Assembly (NCBI GenBank): GCA_902633885.1
Contig: CACPIK010000010.1
Span: forward strand, 1-18,677
Length of the DNA stretch: 18,677 nucleotides
DNA from: an uncultured Pelagibacteraceae bacterium
GTDB lineage: Bacteria > Pseudomonadota > Alphaproteobacteria > Pelagibacterales > Pelagibacteraceae
Direction of reading: 5' to 3'
A program made the translations under genes and the position numbers. The first letter of the stretch is position 1, and the number at the start of each line of letters is the position of its first letter. This document shows positions 8,207 to 15,964 of the stretch, in pieces. A model generated the notes under the pieces. It saw only the letters and a program-made list of their open reading frames with translations. It was not told where the DNA came from and searched no databases.

Positions 8207-8626
8207 TTATGGTAAATATGTTCTTTTCTTAACTGTTGACAAAAAATGATAATGAATAGCTGCAAAATCAAGTGGAACTACATTAAGTTTTTTTATTTGT
8301 TCAAAAGAAAAGAATTTATAAGCTTTGCCTTCTTTTAAAATTATCTTTTTTTTTCCTAAAATTTTACACTCAAAATATTTTCTTTCTCTTTTTTCGTGAT
8401 TAAAGAATATAAAATTATTTGATAATACCATTTTATTAGCTGATACACTCAAATTAGTCTCTTCTTTAACCTCTCTCTCAAGTCCTTTTTTAAATTCTTC
8501 ATTATTTTCTAGAAGACCACCAAAAACTCCCCAAAAACCTGGATAATAAATATTTTTTTTTTTATCTCTTAATTGTAAAAGGTATTTTTTATTTACATAA
8601 ATTATGGCACCTGAAGATTTAATCAT
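8207..8626 (-). CDS. Nudix hydrolase
   Basis: A 139-residue single-domain protein. The Nudix box spans residues 37-59: G37, E43, then R51-E52-V-K-E55-E56 and L59, fitting G-x5-E-x7-REUxEExGU except that the late glycine is asparagine (N58). The glutamates that bind Mg2+ are all present. Nudix enzymes hydrolyse nucleoside diphosphates linked to another group, here perhaps an NDP-sugar or a damaged pathway intermediate. It is the last gene of the nine-gene minus-strand cluster, and its start overlaps the end of the RmlD-like gene by 8 bases, indicating translational coupling. An 11-A run (8553-8563) encodes a lysine stretch near residues 22-24 without breaking the frame. Substrate unknown. Confidence 0.88.
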   Translation of the reverse strand: MIKSSGAIIYVNKKYLLQLRDKKKNIYYPGFWGVFGGLLENNEEFKKGLEREVKEETNLSVSANKMVLSNNFIFFNHEKRERKYFECKILGKKKIILKEGKAYKFFSFEQIKKLNVVPLDFAAIHYHFLSTVKKRTYLP

Positions 8627-9500
8627 TATTTATCAATTTAGAGTAGATATTTATTTTAGAATTTAAGCCAACTTTGTAAATTTTACTAATTTCTTTAAAA
8701 TAATTTGTTTTTAAACCTAGGTATTGTGGCTTTATTATTTTAGAATTAAAATCTTTCTCTTTAGCTTTTTTTATTAATTCTTTTTTTTTAGTATTCTTTC
8801 CAATCATTATAATAAAATCAAATAATGAAACATATTTTTTTGAAGTTAAATGAATTATTTTTTTACATTTATTTTTTATATGATTAAATTTATTTTTAAT
8901 AATTAAATTTATCAAAAAATTTGAAACATCTTCATTAAAAAGAGGAGTAGAAAATACATCTGTTGAAACCTTTACCTTTTTGCCTTTCTTTAATCTAGAT
9001 ACAAGTCTATCAACAATTTGATTTTCTTGGGTTTTTCCAAACAATATTGGTAGTCTTACAATTAAAACATTAGAATAGTTTTTTATTAAAATTTCACCAA
9101 AAAGTTTTGTTTGACCATATATTGTTATTGGGAATGGTTTGTCTTGTTCGCTATAAATTTTACCTTTATTTTTCCCCTCAAAAACTGCATCTGTTGAGAA
9201 ATGAATCAGCTTTATTTTTAATTTATTTGTAAATGTAACTAAATTTAGAGGAAATAACGAATTTATTTTTATAGCTTCAGAAGATAATGTTTCGCATGGT
9301 TCAGTTCCTGTTTTTGCAATACAATTTATAATATAATTGGGTTTAAACTTTAAAATAAAATTTTTAAGTTTAAAAAATTTTTTTTCTACATCAATAAATT
9401 TTCTATTAACTAAAAAAACATTAAAATTATAATTATTAAAATCTTTATAGATTTGTTTTCCCAAACCGCCTGATCCTAAAATTAATACTTTGTTTTTCAT
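8619..9500 (-). CDS. RmlD-like NAD(P)-dependent sugar-nucleotide reductase
   Basis: A 293-residue extended SDR protein with the length and motif order of dTDP-4-dehydrorhamnose reductase (RmlD): nucleotide-binding ILGSGGLGKQ (7-16), NCIAKT in the position of the family's NAAAYT, HFSTDAVFEG (100-109) and the catalytic Y128-x3-K132 in IYGQTKLFGE. RmlD homologues reduce a 4-keto sugar nucleotide. No RmlA, B or C homologue is in the window, so rhamnose synthesis is not supported and the actual keto-sugar is probably produced by neighbouring enzymes. It starts 2 bases after the transketolase C-half ends and overlaps the Nudix gene, so all three should be co-translated. Confidence 0.82.
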   Translation of the reverse strand: MKNKVLILGSGGLGKQIYKDFNNYNFNVFLVNRKFIDVEKKFFKLKNFILKFKPNYIINCIAKTGTEPCETLSSEAIKINSLFPLNLVTFTNKLKIKLIHFSTDAVFEGKNKGKIYSEQDKPFPITIYGQTKLFGEILIKNYSNVLIVRLPILFGKTQENQIVDRLVSRLKKGKKVKVSTDVFSTPLFNEDVSNFLINLIIKNKFNHIKNKCKKIIHLTSKKYVSLFDFIIMIGKNTKKKELIKKAKEKDFNSKIIKPQYLGLKTNYFKEISKIYKVGLNSKINIYSKLINND

Positions 9501-9502
9501 AT

Positions 9503-10426
9503 CTATTTTACTTTTAAAATTTGTTTGACCAGATTATCTACTGTAAGATTATTATCTTTAAATAATAATTCTTGTGTTCCATATTTATTAATAAATTCAT
9601 CACTTAATCCTATTCTTCTTATATTTTTTAAATTTTGAGGAAAATTATCAGAAACAAACTCCAAAATTGAGCTTCCAAAACCACCATTTAATACATTTTC
9701 TTCAACTGTAACTATGTTTTTTACTCTAGGAATCCAATATCTTAGCAATTTTTTATCTAAAGGTTTTACCGTTCCCAAATGTAAAACGCCACAATCTATA
9801 TTTTTAGTTAATTTTAACTTTTTGGAAGCTTTTATAGCTAGCTGAGTCATTACCCCTGTTGTAATAAATAAACTTTTACCAGGTTTTATTTTTAAGTTTC
9901 CTATTCCAATTTTAATTTTTTCTTTTTTATTTGTTATTATTTGATCTCCTCCCTTAGCAAGTCTAAAATAAATAGGAAATTTATAATTTAGTGATTGTAT
10001 GACTAATTTTTTCATTTCAACAGCATCACAAGGGGCTAAAATTGTCATGTTGGGCAAAGTTCTCATTATTGAAATATCTTCAATTGCTTGATGAGTTGGT
10101 CCTAGCGGCGCGTAGACTAAACCACCACCATTACCAATAAGTCTTACAGGCAGATTGTGTAAACACAAGTCTACAGCTACTTGTTCAAAACATCTTCTAG
10201 TTAAGAAAGTTGCAATTGTATTTACATAAGGTTTAAAACCCTCTTTTGCTAATCCTGCAGAAATTCCTATTATTGATTGTTCTGAAACTCCCTCCATAAC
10301 AAATCTTTCAGGAATATTTTTTTTGAAACTATCGAGTACTCCTGGTCCTAAATCTGACCCAATGAATATAATTTTTTTATTTTTTTTGGCCAACTCATAA
10401 ACTGTATCTAAGCATGTTTTTCTCAT
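9503..10426 (-). CDS. Transketolase, C-terminal half (pyrimidine-binding and C domains)
   Basis: A 307-residue protein matching the second half of a transketolase. The pyrimidine-binding domain has GVSEQSI with the ThDP-activating glutamate E49, then a phenylalanine/arginine-rich ATFLTRRCFEQ (72-82) and GPTHQAIED (109-117) with H112 at the site of the conserved active-site histidine. The last 120 or so residues form the C domain, including VEENVLNGGFGS. It must pair with the N-terminal half encoded directly upstream; the two genes abut with no base between them. Together they would transfer a two-carbon unit between sugar substrates. Full-length housekeeping transketolases are about 650 residues in one chain; split forms are common in specialised pathways and polysaccharide loci. 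Acceptor sugar unknown. Confidence 0.9.
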   Translation of the reverse strand: MRKTCLDTVYELAKKNKKIIFIGSDLGPGVLDSFKKNIPERFVMEGVSEQSIIGISAGLAKEGFKPYVNTIATFLTRRCFEQVAVDLCLHNLPVRLIGNGGGLVYAPLGPTHQAIEDISIMRTLPNMTILAPCDAVEMKKLVIQSLNYKFPIYFRLAKGGDQIITNKKEKIKIGIGNLKIKPGKSLFITTGVMTQLAIKASKKLKLTKNIDCGVLHLGTVKPLDKKLLRYWIPRVKNIVTVEENVLNGGFGSSILEFVSDNFPQNLKNIRRIGLSDEFINKYGTQELLFKDNNLTVDNLVKQILKVK

Positions 10427-11266
10427 TTAATATAAACAATTATTCAATTTTTTTATTTCTTCTTCCGAAAAACTATTTTTATGATGCCAATAAGGATTGT
10501 TTTCAGCAAAATAAAATCCTTTTCCTTTTATAGTATGACATATAGTTATTGATGGTTTTATTTTTTTTGATTTTAAAAATTTTTTAAAATTTATTTTTAA
10601 ACTTTTAACATCATGACCATTTACTTCAGATACATCAAATCCAAAACTTTGCCATTTTTTTTTTAGTGGCTCTAGATTTAAAACTTCTTTTACAAATCCA
10701 TACGATTGAATTTTATTATAATCTAAAATAATTTTAAGATTATTTAATTTATGCTTAGATGCAGATAATGCCGCTTCCCATATAGAACCTTCATTTATTT
10801 CTCCATCTCCAACAATTACAAAAGTTTTAAAATTTTTTTTTTTTAATTTTGCAGCCATTGCAACTCCAACTCCAAAAGCAAAGCCATGACCCAAGGCCCC
10901 AGTAGAAAATTCAATACCAGGAACTTTTAATGATTCTGGATGTCCACCTAATATAGAGTCGAATTTACTAGCTGTTTTAAGAATTTTTTTTGATATAAAT
11001 TTTTTATCAGCTAACAACGCATAAAGTGCCAAACATCCATGACCTTTACTAAGAATTAATCGATCTCTATTAGAAAATTTAGAATTCTTTGGATTATATT
11101 TAATAACATCATCATAAAGAACTCTTAGTATTTCAATTAATGACATTGCAGATCCCATATGACCTCTGCCTCCTCCAATTAAAGATTTTAATACTAAGCT
11201 TCTTAAATACTTAGATCTACTGTCTAATTTTATTTTTAAAGCTGATTTGGACAATTTGATATTCAC
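10427..11266 (-). CDS. Transketolase, N-terminal half (ThDP pyrophosphate-binding domain)
   Basis: A 279-residue protein matching the first half of transketolase. It has H36 in GRGHMGSA, H76 in SKGHG, H109 in GGHPE and the ThDP/Mg2+ motif GDGEINEG (153-160) running to D182 and N184 in LDYNKIQSYG. These are the residues that bind thiamine diphosphate and substrate in the family. The start is GTG at 11264-11266, 4 bases after the preceding aminotransferase stop; the gene ends exactly where its C-terminal partner begins. A 12-A run (10833-10844) within the AAKLKKKN segment stays in frame. Being embedded in a sugar-nucleotide operon it probably serves a dedicated branched or chain-extended sugar, or supplies sedoheptulose 7-phosphate, rather than the pentose phosphate pathway. 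Confidence 0.9.
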   Translation of the reverse strand: MNIKLSKSALKIKLDSRSKYLRSLVLKSLIGGGRGHMGSAMSLIEILRVLYDDVIKYNPKNSKFSNRDRLILSKGHGCLALYALLADKKFISKKILKTASKFDSILGGHPESLKVPGIEFSTGALGHGFAFGVGVAMAAKLKKKNFKTFVIVGDGEINEGSIWEAALSASKHKLNNLKIILDYNKIQSYGFVKEVLNLEPLKKKWQSFGFDVSEVNGHDVKSLKINFKKFLKSKKIKPSITICHTIKGKGFYFAENNPYWHHKNSFSEEEIKKLNNCLY

Positions 11267-11270
11267 AATA

Positions 11271-12362
11271 TTAAAACTTATTTAAACTTTCTACAATCTT
11301 TAACAATTCATTACTTAATAAATTTTGATGAATTGGTAAAGTTAATATTCTTTTGCTTTGTCTTTCAGCTTCAGGAAAATCATTTTTTTTATAACCCAAA
11401 AATTTTGCTGCAGGCTGAAGATGTATAGGTATAGGGTAATGTATAGCCGTACCTATTCCTCTCTTTTTTAAAAAATCAATTAATTTTTTTCTATTTTGAG
11501 TTTGAATTACAAAGGTATGATAAGTATTAAATTGATATTTTTTTTCATCAATCAAAAAAAATTTTTTTCTGTTTAAATTTTTGAGATAAAATTTTGCATT
11601 TTTTCTTCTTTTGCTTATAGTTTGATTTAAATTTCTGATCCTATGATTTAATATTACAGCCTGTAAAACATCCAAACGGGAAAGAAAACCAAAATTATTA
11701 ACCTTATTTCTATCAACTAATCCATGATTTCTCATTGATATAGCTTTTTTATAAAATAATTCGTTATCTGTAGTAATAAATCCACTATCTCCATAAGCAT
11801 TTAAATTTTTTAAAGGATGTCCTGAAAAGCATCCTATGTCTCCAAATGAACCAGATTTTTTTTGGTAATATTTTGATCCAATCGACTGTGCGGCATCCTC
11901 TAAAACTGGGATACCATATTTTTTTGATATCCTCATTATCTCTTTCATTTCCGCTATCCTTCCTGTTAAATGAACAGGCATGATTGCTTTTGTTTTTTTT
12001 GTTATAGATCTTTCAATTAATTCTGGATTGATATTTTGATCTGGCAAAACATCAACGAATACAGGTCTTGCACCTATATGGATTATCGATGAAGTTGACG
12101 AAATAAATGAATTTGGAGGAGTAATAACCTCATCACCTTTTCTAACCCCTAACAATATAAGGCCTAGTGTTAAAGCATCTGTACCACTGTTTAATCCTAC
12201 TGCATATTTCGTACCACAAACTTTAGAAATATTTTTTTCAAAAATGCTAATTTGTTTTCCCCCTACATATTCTCCTTTTTCAAGTGTTTTTTTTATTAAT
12301 GGTAAAAGAAATTTCCTTTCCTTCTCCCATTGCAAAACTAAATTTACATATGGAATTTTCAT
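11271..12362 (-). CDS. DegT/DnrJ/EryC1 PLP-dependent sugar aminotransferase (second of a tandem pair)
   Basis: A 363-residue fold-type I aminotransferase. It shows GLNSGTDAL (56-64) for cofactor phosphate binding, VEDAAQS-type PVLEDAAQS (152-160) with the cofactor-nitrogen aspartate D156, and the Schiff-base lysine K185 in GHPLKNLN. These enzymes transaminate keto-sugar nucleotides using glutamate or glutamine as donor. Its ATG overlaps the stop of the upstream paralogue by 4 bases (ATGA), and the transketolase N-half follows after 4 bases. It is clearly related to the upstream copy over its whole length, sharing GTKYAVG, SGTDAL, GDEVIT, ITKKTKAI and HPLKN, so the pair arose by duplication, but they have diverged well. 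Substrate is not deducible; an acyl transferase for N-acylation is not in view. Confidence 0.9.
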   Translation of the reverse strand: MKIPYVNLVLQWEKERKFLLPLIKKTLEKGEYVGGKQISIFEKNISKVCGTKYAVGLNSGTDALTLGLILLGVRKGDEVITPPNSFISSTSSIIHIGARPVFVDVLPDQNINPELIERSITKKTKAIMPVHLTGRIAEMKEIMRISKKYGIPVLEDAAQSIGSKYYQKKSGSFGDIGCFSGHPLKNLNAYGDSGFITTDNELFYKKAISMRNHGLVDRNKVNNFGFLSRLDVLQAVILNHRIRNLNQTISKRRKNAKFYLKNLNRKKFFLIDEKKYQFNTYHTFVIQTQNRKKLIDFLKKRGIGTAIHYPIPIHLQPAAKFLGYKKNDFPEAERQSKRILTLPIHQNLLSNELLKIVESLNKF

Positions 12363-13462
12363 TTTTTTTTATAAAAGTTTTTTACTGTTGATATTATTGT
12401 ATTTAGTTGTTTCTTACTTAAATGTTGGTCACAAGGAAATGAAATAATTTTTTTAGCATGTTCATCAGCAAATGGAAAATCTCCTTTTTTATATTTTAAA
12501 AATTTATATGCATTTTGTAAATATATCGGTTTTGGATAATGAACTTTTGCTTCTACTCCTTTGCTTAAACAATATTTATAAAGAGCATCTCTTTTTTCTG
12601 CAAAAATAATGTAAAGATGATAAACAATTTTATAATTTTTTGGCCTAATTGGAATTGTAATTTCTTTTATTTTAGATAAACTTCTATCCAAATATCTTGC
12701 ATTTAAAATCCTTTTTGCTGCGATTGATTTAGCTTGGGGTAATAACCAATTTCCTATTACAGCTTGAAATGTATCTAGCCTAGAGTTATATCCACATATT
12801 TTTACTGTGTCCCTATCTGAAAGTCCATGATTTCTAAGTAATAATAATTTTTTATAAATATTTTTATTATTCGTTGTAATTATACCTCCGTCAGACCAAA
12901 CATTTATATTTTTTAAAGGGTGCAAAGAAAATGCACCTGTTATTCCCCAGGTACCAGAATTTTTATTATTAATATTTGCCAAAATTGACTGGCACGCATC
13001 TTCAATCAAAGGTATTTTATATTTTTTTGACAATTTCATTAATTTTGGCATATCAGTCATATATCCAGTAAAATGAACAGGAATTATTGCTTTTGTTTTT
13101 TTGGTTATTTTCTTTTTAATTAAATTTACATTCATACAAAATGTATCATCACAATCTACAAAAACTGGAACTGCGCCAAGCTCGGTTATAGCCCCAACTG
13201 TTGCAACAAAAGTATTTGCTGCAGTAATTACTTCATCTCCTTCTCTAATCCCAAGTACTTTAAGAGATAATTTTAATGCATCAGTTCCTGAATTTACACC
13301 TACGGCGTATTTAGTACCAATTAAATCTGAAAATTTTTTTTCAAAAATTTTTAATGGTTTGCCTAAAGTAAAATCACCAGTCTTAACAAATTTTTTTAAT
13401 TCTTTCCAAAGGTCTGGGCAGTTTTTAAATTGTTGTGGTAAATATGAATATCTTACTCTCAT
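12359..13462 (-). CDS. DegT/DnrJ/EryC1 PLP-dependent sugar aminotransferase (first of a tandem pair)
   Basis: A 367-residue paralogue of the downstream aminotransferase. Key residues are GVNSGTDAL (55-63), IEDACQS (153-159) with D155, and the PLP lysine K184 in LHPLKNIN, followed by WSDGGIITT. All residues expected for an active enzyme are present, including HYPKPIYLQ near the C-terminus, matching HYPIPIHLQ in the sister copy. It lies 5 bases downstream of the second epimerase, which may provide or consume its keto-sugar substrate. It overlaps the next gene by 4 bases, so translation is coupled. Two intact copies suggest either two amination steps (a diamino sugar) or two related substrates. 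Confidence 0.9.
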   Translation of the reverse strand: MRVRYSYLPQQFKNCPDLWKELKKFVKTGDFTLGKPLKIFEKKFSDLIGTKYAVGVNSGTDALKLSLKVLGIREGDEVITAANTFVATVGAITELGAVPVFVDCDDTFCMNVNLIKKKITKKTKAIIPVHFTGYMTDMPKLMKLSKKYKIPLIEDACQSILANINNKNSGTWGITGAFSLHPLKNINVWSDGGIITTNNKNIYKKLLLLRNHGLSDRDTVKICGYNSRLDTFQAVIGNWLLPQAKSIAAKRILNARYLDRSLSKIKEITIPIRPKNYKIVYHLYIIFAEKRDALYKYCLSKGVEAKVHYPKPIYLQNAYKFLKYKKGDFPFADEHAKKIISFPCDQHLSKKQLNTIISTVKNFYKKK

Positions 13463-13467
13463 AATTT

Positions 13468-14445
13468 TTATACTAGATTGATTGAATTCATTCTCTTTAT
13501 ATTATAGTACATTTCATTTGAAAGAGGTTCAGTTAATAAATTTTTTGAAAATGCAGATTTTAAATCTACAATAGCGTCTTTAATTGAATAAGTTGGACTA
13601 AAATTTAAAACTTTTGAAATTTTTTCTGAAGAAATATGATAAGATCTATCATCATTAGATGGTAATTTTTTAATTTCAACATTCTTGTCCAACGTTTCTT
13701 TTACCATTTCAGCCAAATATTCTACAGGATGGTTCTCAAAACCTACATTAAAAGCTTCACCATTAATTAATTTTTCATCAACATTTAATAGATGTAAATA
13801 TGCATTACACATATCTTTAATATTAATATTAGGTCTTAGTTGACTACCTCCTAATACTGAAATTTCTCCTTTATTGTAAGCATGGTTCGTCAAAATATTT
13901 ACAACTAAATCAAGCCTTTGTCTTTTTGAATATCCACAAACTGTTGCAGGTCTTATACTACTGCAAATAAAATTTTTATCATTGTGCTTAAATAATATTT
14001 CTTCACACATAACCTTATATTTTGAATAGTCAGTCAGAGGCTGAAGGCTAAAGCTTTCATTTACATTTGGATCTGATTTAATACCATATACACTTGATGA
14101 AGATGCATAAATAAATTTTTTAACTCCATTATCTTTACAAATTTTTATTAATCCTTCGAATGGATCAAAATTAATAGATTTCCCCAAACTAGGATTTAAA
14201 TCAAAACTTGGGTCATTAGATATGCATGCAAGATGTATAACATTTTCAAAATTCTTAATTTTGCTTTCCAAAAATTTTAGATCTCTTATATCTCCTTTTA
14301 TTAATTCCAAATTTTTATGATTTATTAGAGTATTTCCATATATAAAAAGATCAAAAACTGTAACTTTATAACCTTTATTCAATAATAAAGTTGTAAGTTC
14401 TGACCCTACATAACCAGCACCTCCAATTAAAAAAATATTTTTCAT
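13468..14445 (-). CDS. NAD(P)-dependent sugar-nucleotide epimerase/dehydratase (SDR)
   Basis: A 325-residue extended SDR enzyme with the Rossmann motif GGAGYVG (8-14), the cofactor-ribose aspartate D32 region VFDLFIYG, GDIRD (51-55), IHLACIS (70-76), SSSSVYG (115-121) and catalytic Y140-x3-K144 in DYSKYK. RPATVCG and RPNINIKD match the substrate-binding part of the family. It acts on an NDP-sugar at C4, or possibly other carbons; the exact reaction is not readable. It starts 9 bases after the HldE-like gene ends and is followed by the tandem aminotransferases, so it may create the keto-sugar they aminate. It differs from the other epimerase at 15965-16939 throughout, so the two probably catalyse different steps. 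Confidence 0.85.
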   Translation of the reverse strand: MKNIFLIGGAGYVGSELTTLLLNKGYKVTVFDLFIYGNTLINHKNLELIKGDIRDLKFLESKIKNFENVIHLACISNDPSFDLNPSLGKSINFDPFEGLIKICKDNGVKKFIYASSSSVYGIKSDPNVNESFSLQPLTDYSKYKVMCEEILFKHNDKNFICSSIRPATVCGYSKRQRLDLVVNILTNHAYNKGEISVLGGSQLRPNINIKDMCNAYLHLLNVDEKLINGEAFNVGFENHPVEYLAEMVKETLDKNVEIKKLPSNDDRSYHISSEKISKVLNFSPTYSIKDAIVDLKSAFSKNLLTEPLSNEMYYNIKRMNSINLV

Positions 14446-14454
14446 AAGGACATT

Positions 14455-14919
14455 TTACTTTAAAATATACTCTAAGATTCTGTCAATTTTTTCAAAAGAT
14501 ATATTGGTTTTATTTCCTATATTTTCAACTGATATTGCCGCAGCAATAGATCCTAAAAATAAAATAAGTTCTGGATCAAGATTTAATTTAAGTCCCATAG
14601 ATGTGATTGCAAGCATCGAGTCTCCAGCGCCAACTTTATCTACAGATTTCTTCGCAAATGCTGGGCATTTATAAAAATTAAATTTATTATCCACTAATAA
14701 AACTCCTTTCTTTCCTTGAGTAACAATAAGTTTTTTAACTTTTTTCTGGGCAATTAGTTTTTTAGCTAAAGACTTTATATCTGTTTTATTATCTCTCAGT
14801 TCCTGTCTTAGTTCATTTTCATTAATAATTATAGAATTAACCCCATGATATTTATTAATGGTATGATAACCTATATTTGCTGCATTAATTTGCGCATTTA
14901 CATATACAAACTTTTTAGT
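14455..14919 (-). pseudogene. C-terminal part of the HldE-like gene, displaced by a frameshift (PfkB kinase C-lobe)
   Basis: Reading from the ACT codon at 14917-14919 gives 154 open residues that complete the PfkB sugar kinase begun in the fragment at 14915-15964. They include YVNAQINAANIGY, INENELRQEL (the family's nucleotide-proximal region), LIVTQGKKGVLLVD and the hallmark KVGAGDSM, whose aspartate is the expected catalytic base (position about 448 of the restored protein). The frame has no ATG near the junction. An ATG at 14692-14694 would yield only a 79-residue stub lacking half the lobe, so it is not a sensible separate gene. Removing one base from the 9-A tract joins both parts into a 502-residue protein. 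The lobe itself has no further stops, arguing for a very recent mutation, a sequencing error or functional slippage. Confidence 0.85.
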
Positions 14920-15964
14920 TTTTTTTTATATTTTTTGCAATATCATCTGAAATAAATTTATGCCCATAATCACAAACTAAAATCATATCAACTTCTTTAC
15001 TATTTTTTTTAATAATATTTTTAATATCTTTTTCAAATTTTAAAGATGCTCTTTCTGGCAAAACATAAGAACCAAATAACTTGTAGTTTGAAATTCTATC
15101 AACAAATCTAGTTTTTAAAATAGTTTTATAGCCTGAGTAAGGGTAAATAAAATTAGAAATAATATTTTTATTTAAATTATTTTTTAAAATTTTTTTAAAA
15201 ATTTTTTCTTTTCCAAGCGGTGATATTAAATTAATTTTATTGGCAAAAGTTGAAATATGTCTAGCTACAGCGCCTGAACCTCCAACATAATATTCTTCAT
15301 CTTTTTGACTTAAAACTAAATGCGGTTCTTTTCCTGATTTTCCAATAGTTTCTCCAAAGCAATATTTATCAATTATAACTTCCCCAACTATCATTATTTT
15401 TAAATTCTTAAATTTTTGTATTAAATTATAAATTTGGTTGTATGAAAATTTTTTTTTAATCTTATTTACAAAATTTTTTTGGTCTTCGTTAAATAAAAAA
15501 TTTCCAGAATTTATAATACTTGATGAGCTAAATACTTCATCATTTGTATATTTTATTTTACCTCCAAACTTTTCAACTAATTTTTTTTCAGTTTTAATTT
15601 TTCCTGTTTTGTCTTCAATATTATTTTTATAATCAGGTCCTTTAACATAAAAATCAGGTTTAACTAATTTGATAATATCTTCTGCGGATGCACTGGAACT
15701 AATTAATACTTCGTCAATTATTTTTATTTCTTTTAAAAATTCTAATCTTTGGTTTTGATTAAAAATTGGACGTCCAGGACCCTTTTTAATATATTTATTT
15801 GAAGTTAATGAAACAATTAGATAGTCACCATAAGATTTTGCTTTTTTAAAATGTTTAATATGTCCTAAATGAACTAAATCAAATACTCCATGACATAAAA
15901 CTAATTTTTTTTTTAAACGAATTTTATTTATTCTTTTTTGAAAATTTTTGATTTCTGTTAACAT
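14915..15964 (-). CDS. HldE-like bifunctional protein, N-terminal part: nucleotidyltransferase plus PfkB kinase N-lobe (frameshifted)
   Basis: As read, this encodes 349 residues. Residues 20-155 form a cytidylyl/adenylyltransferase-type domain with HGVFDLVHLGH (HxGH at 32-35), KGPGRPIFNQNQR (61-73) and SSSSIIN (146-152). From about 185 a PfkB sugar kinase begins: IMIVGEVIIDKY (190-201), YYVGGSGAVARHI (225-237) and the substrate region beyond. The frame then ends early at a 9-A tract and the kinase C-lobe continues in another frame downstream. In E. coli HldE, which phosphorylates and adenylylates a heptose phosphate, the kinase comes first; here the order is reversed. The start ATG directly abuts the epimerase stop. 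It is the only sugar nucleotidyltransferase in the window, so it may activate the whole pathway's sugar. Whether that sugar is a heptose is inferred. Confidence 0.85.
   Translation of the reverse strand: MLTEIKNFQKRINKIRLKKKLVLCHGVFDLVHLGHIKHFKKAKSYGDYLIVSLTSNKYIKKGPGRPIFNQNQRLEFLKEIKIIDEVLISSSASAEDIIKLVKPDFYVKGPDYKNNIEDKTGKIKTEKKLVEKFGGKIKYTNDEVFSSSSIINSGNFLFNEDQKNFVNKIKKKFSYNQIYNLIQKFKNLKIMIVGEVIIDKYCFGETIGKSGKEPHLVLSQKDEEYYVGGSGAVARHISTFANKINLISPLGKEKIFKKILKNNLNKNIISNFIYPYSGYKTILKTRFVDRISNYKLFGSYVLPERASLKFEKDIKNIIKKNSKEVDMILVCDYGHKFISDDIAKNIKKN
14919..14927 (-). other. Poly-A slippage or frameshift site in the HldE-like gene
   Basis: Nine consecutive A residues on the coding strand, flanked by AT and CT. 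With nine the frame runs ATA-AAA-AAA-AAC-TAA and stops. With eight it would read ATA-AAA-AAA-ACT-AAA-AAG and continue through the kinase C-lobe to the TAA at 14455-14457. The lesion is therefore a net +1 base, correctable by loss of one A. Confidence 0.85.

Noticed and set aside
8619..9500. Rhamnose synthesis gene rmlD proper
   Set aside because: No rmlA, rmlB or rmlC is nearby; only family-level similarity is supported.
13101..13481. Plus-strand open frame of 126 codons opposite the first DegT aminotransferase
   Set aside because: It is antisense to a gene with all family motifs and shows low-complexity hydrophobic translation; a shadow frame.
14455..14694. A 79-residue open frame that could be called a small separate gene
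   Set aside because: Its frame stays open upstream to the A9 tract and contributes the conserved kinase C-lobe; the internal methionine is in mid-domain, so this is a fragment of the HldE-like gene.
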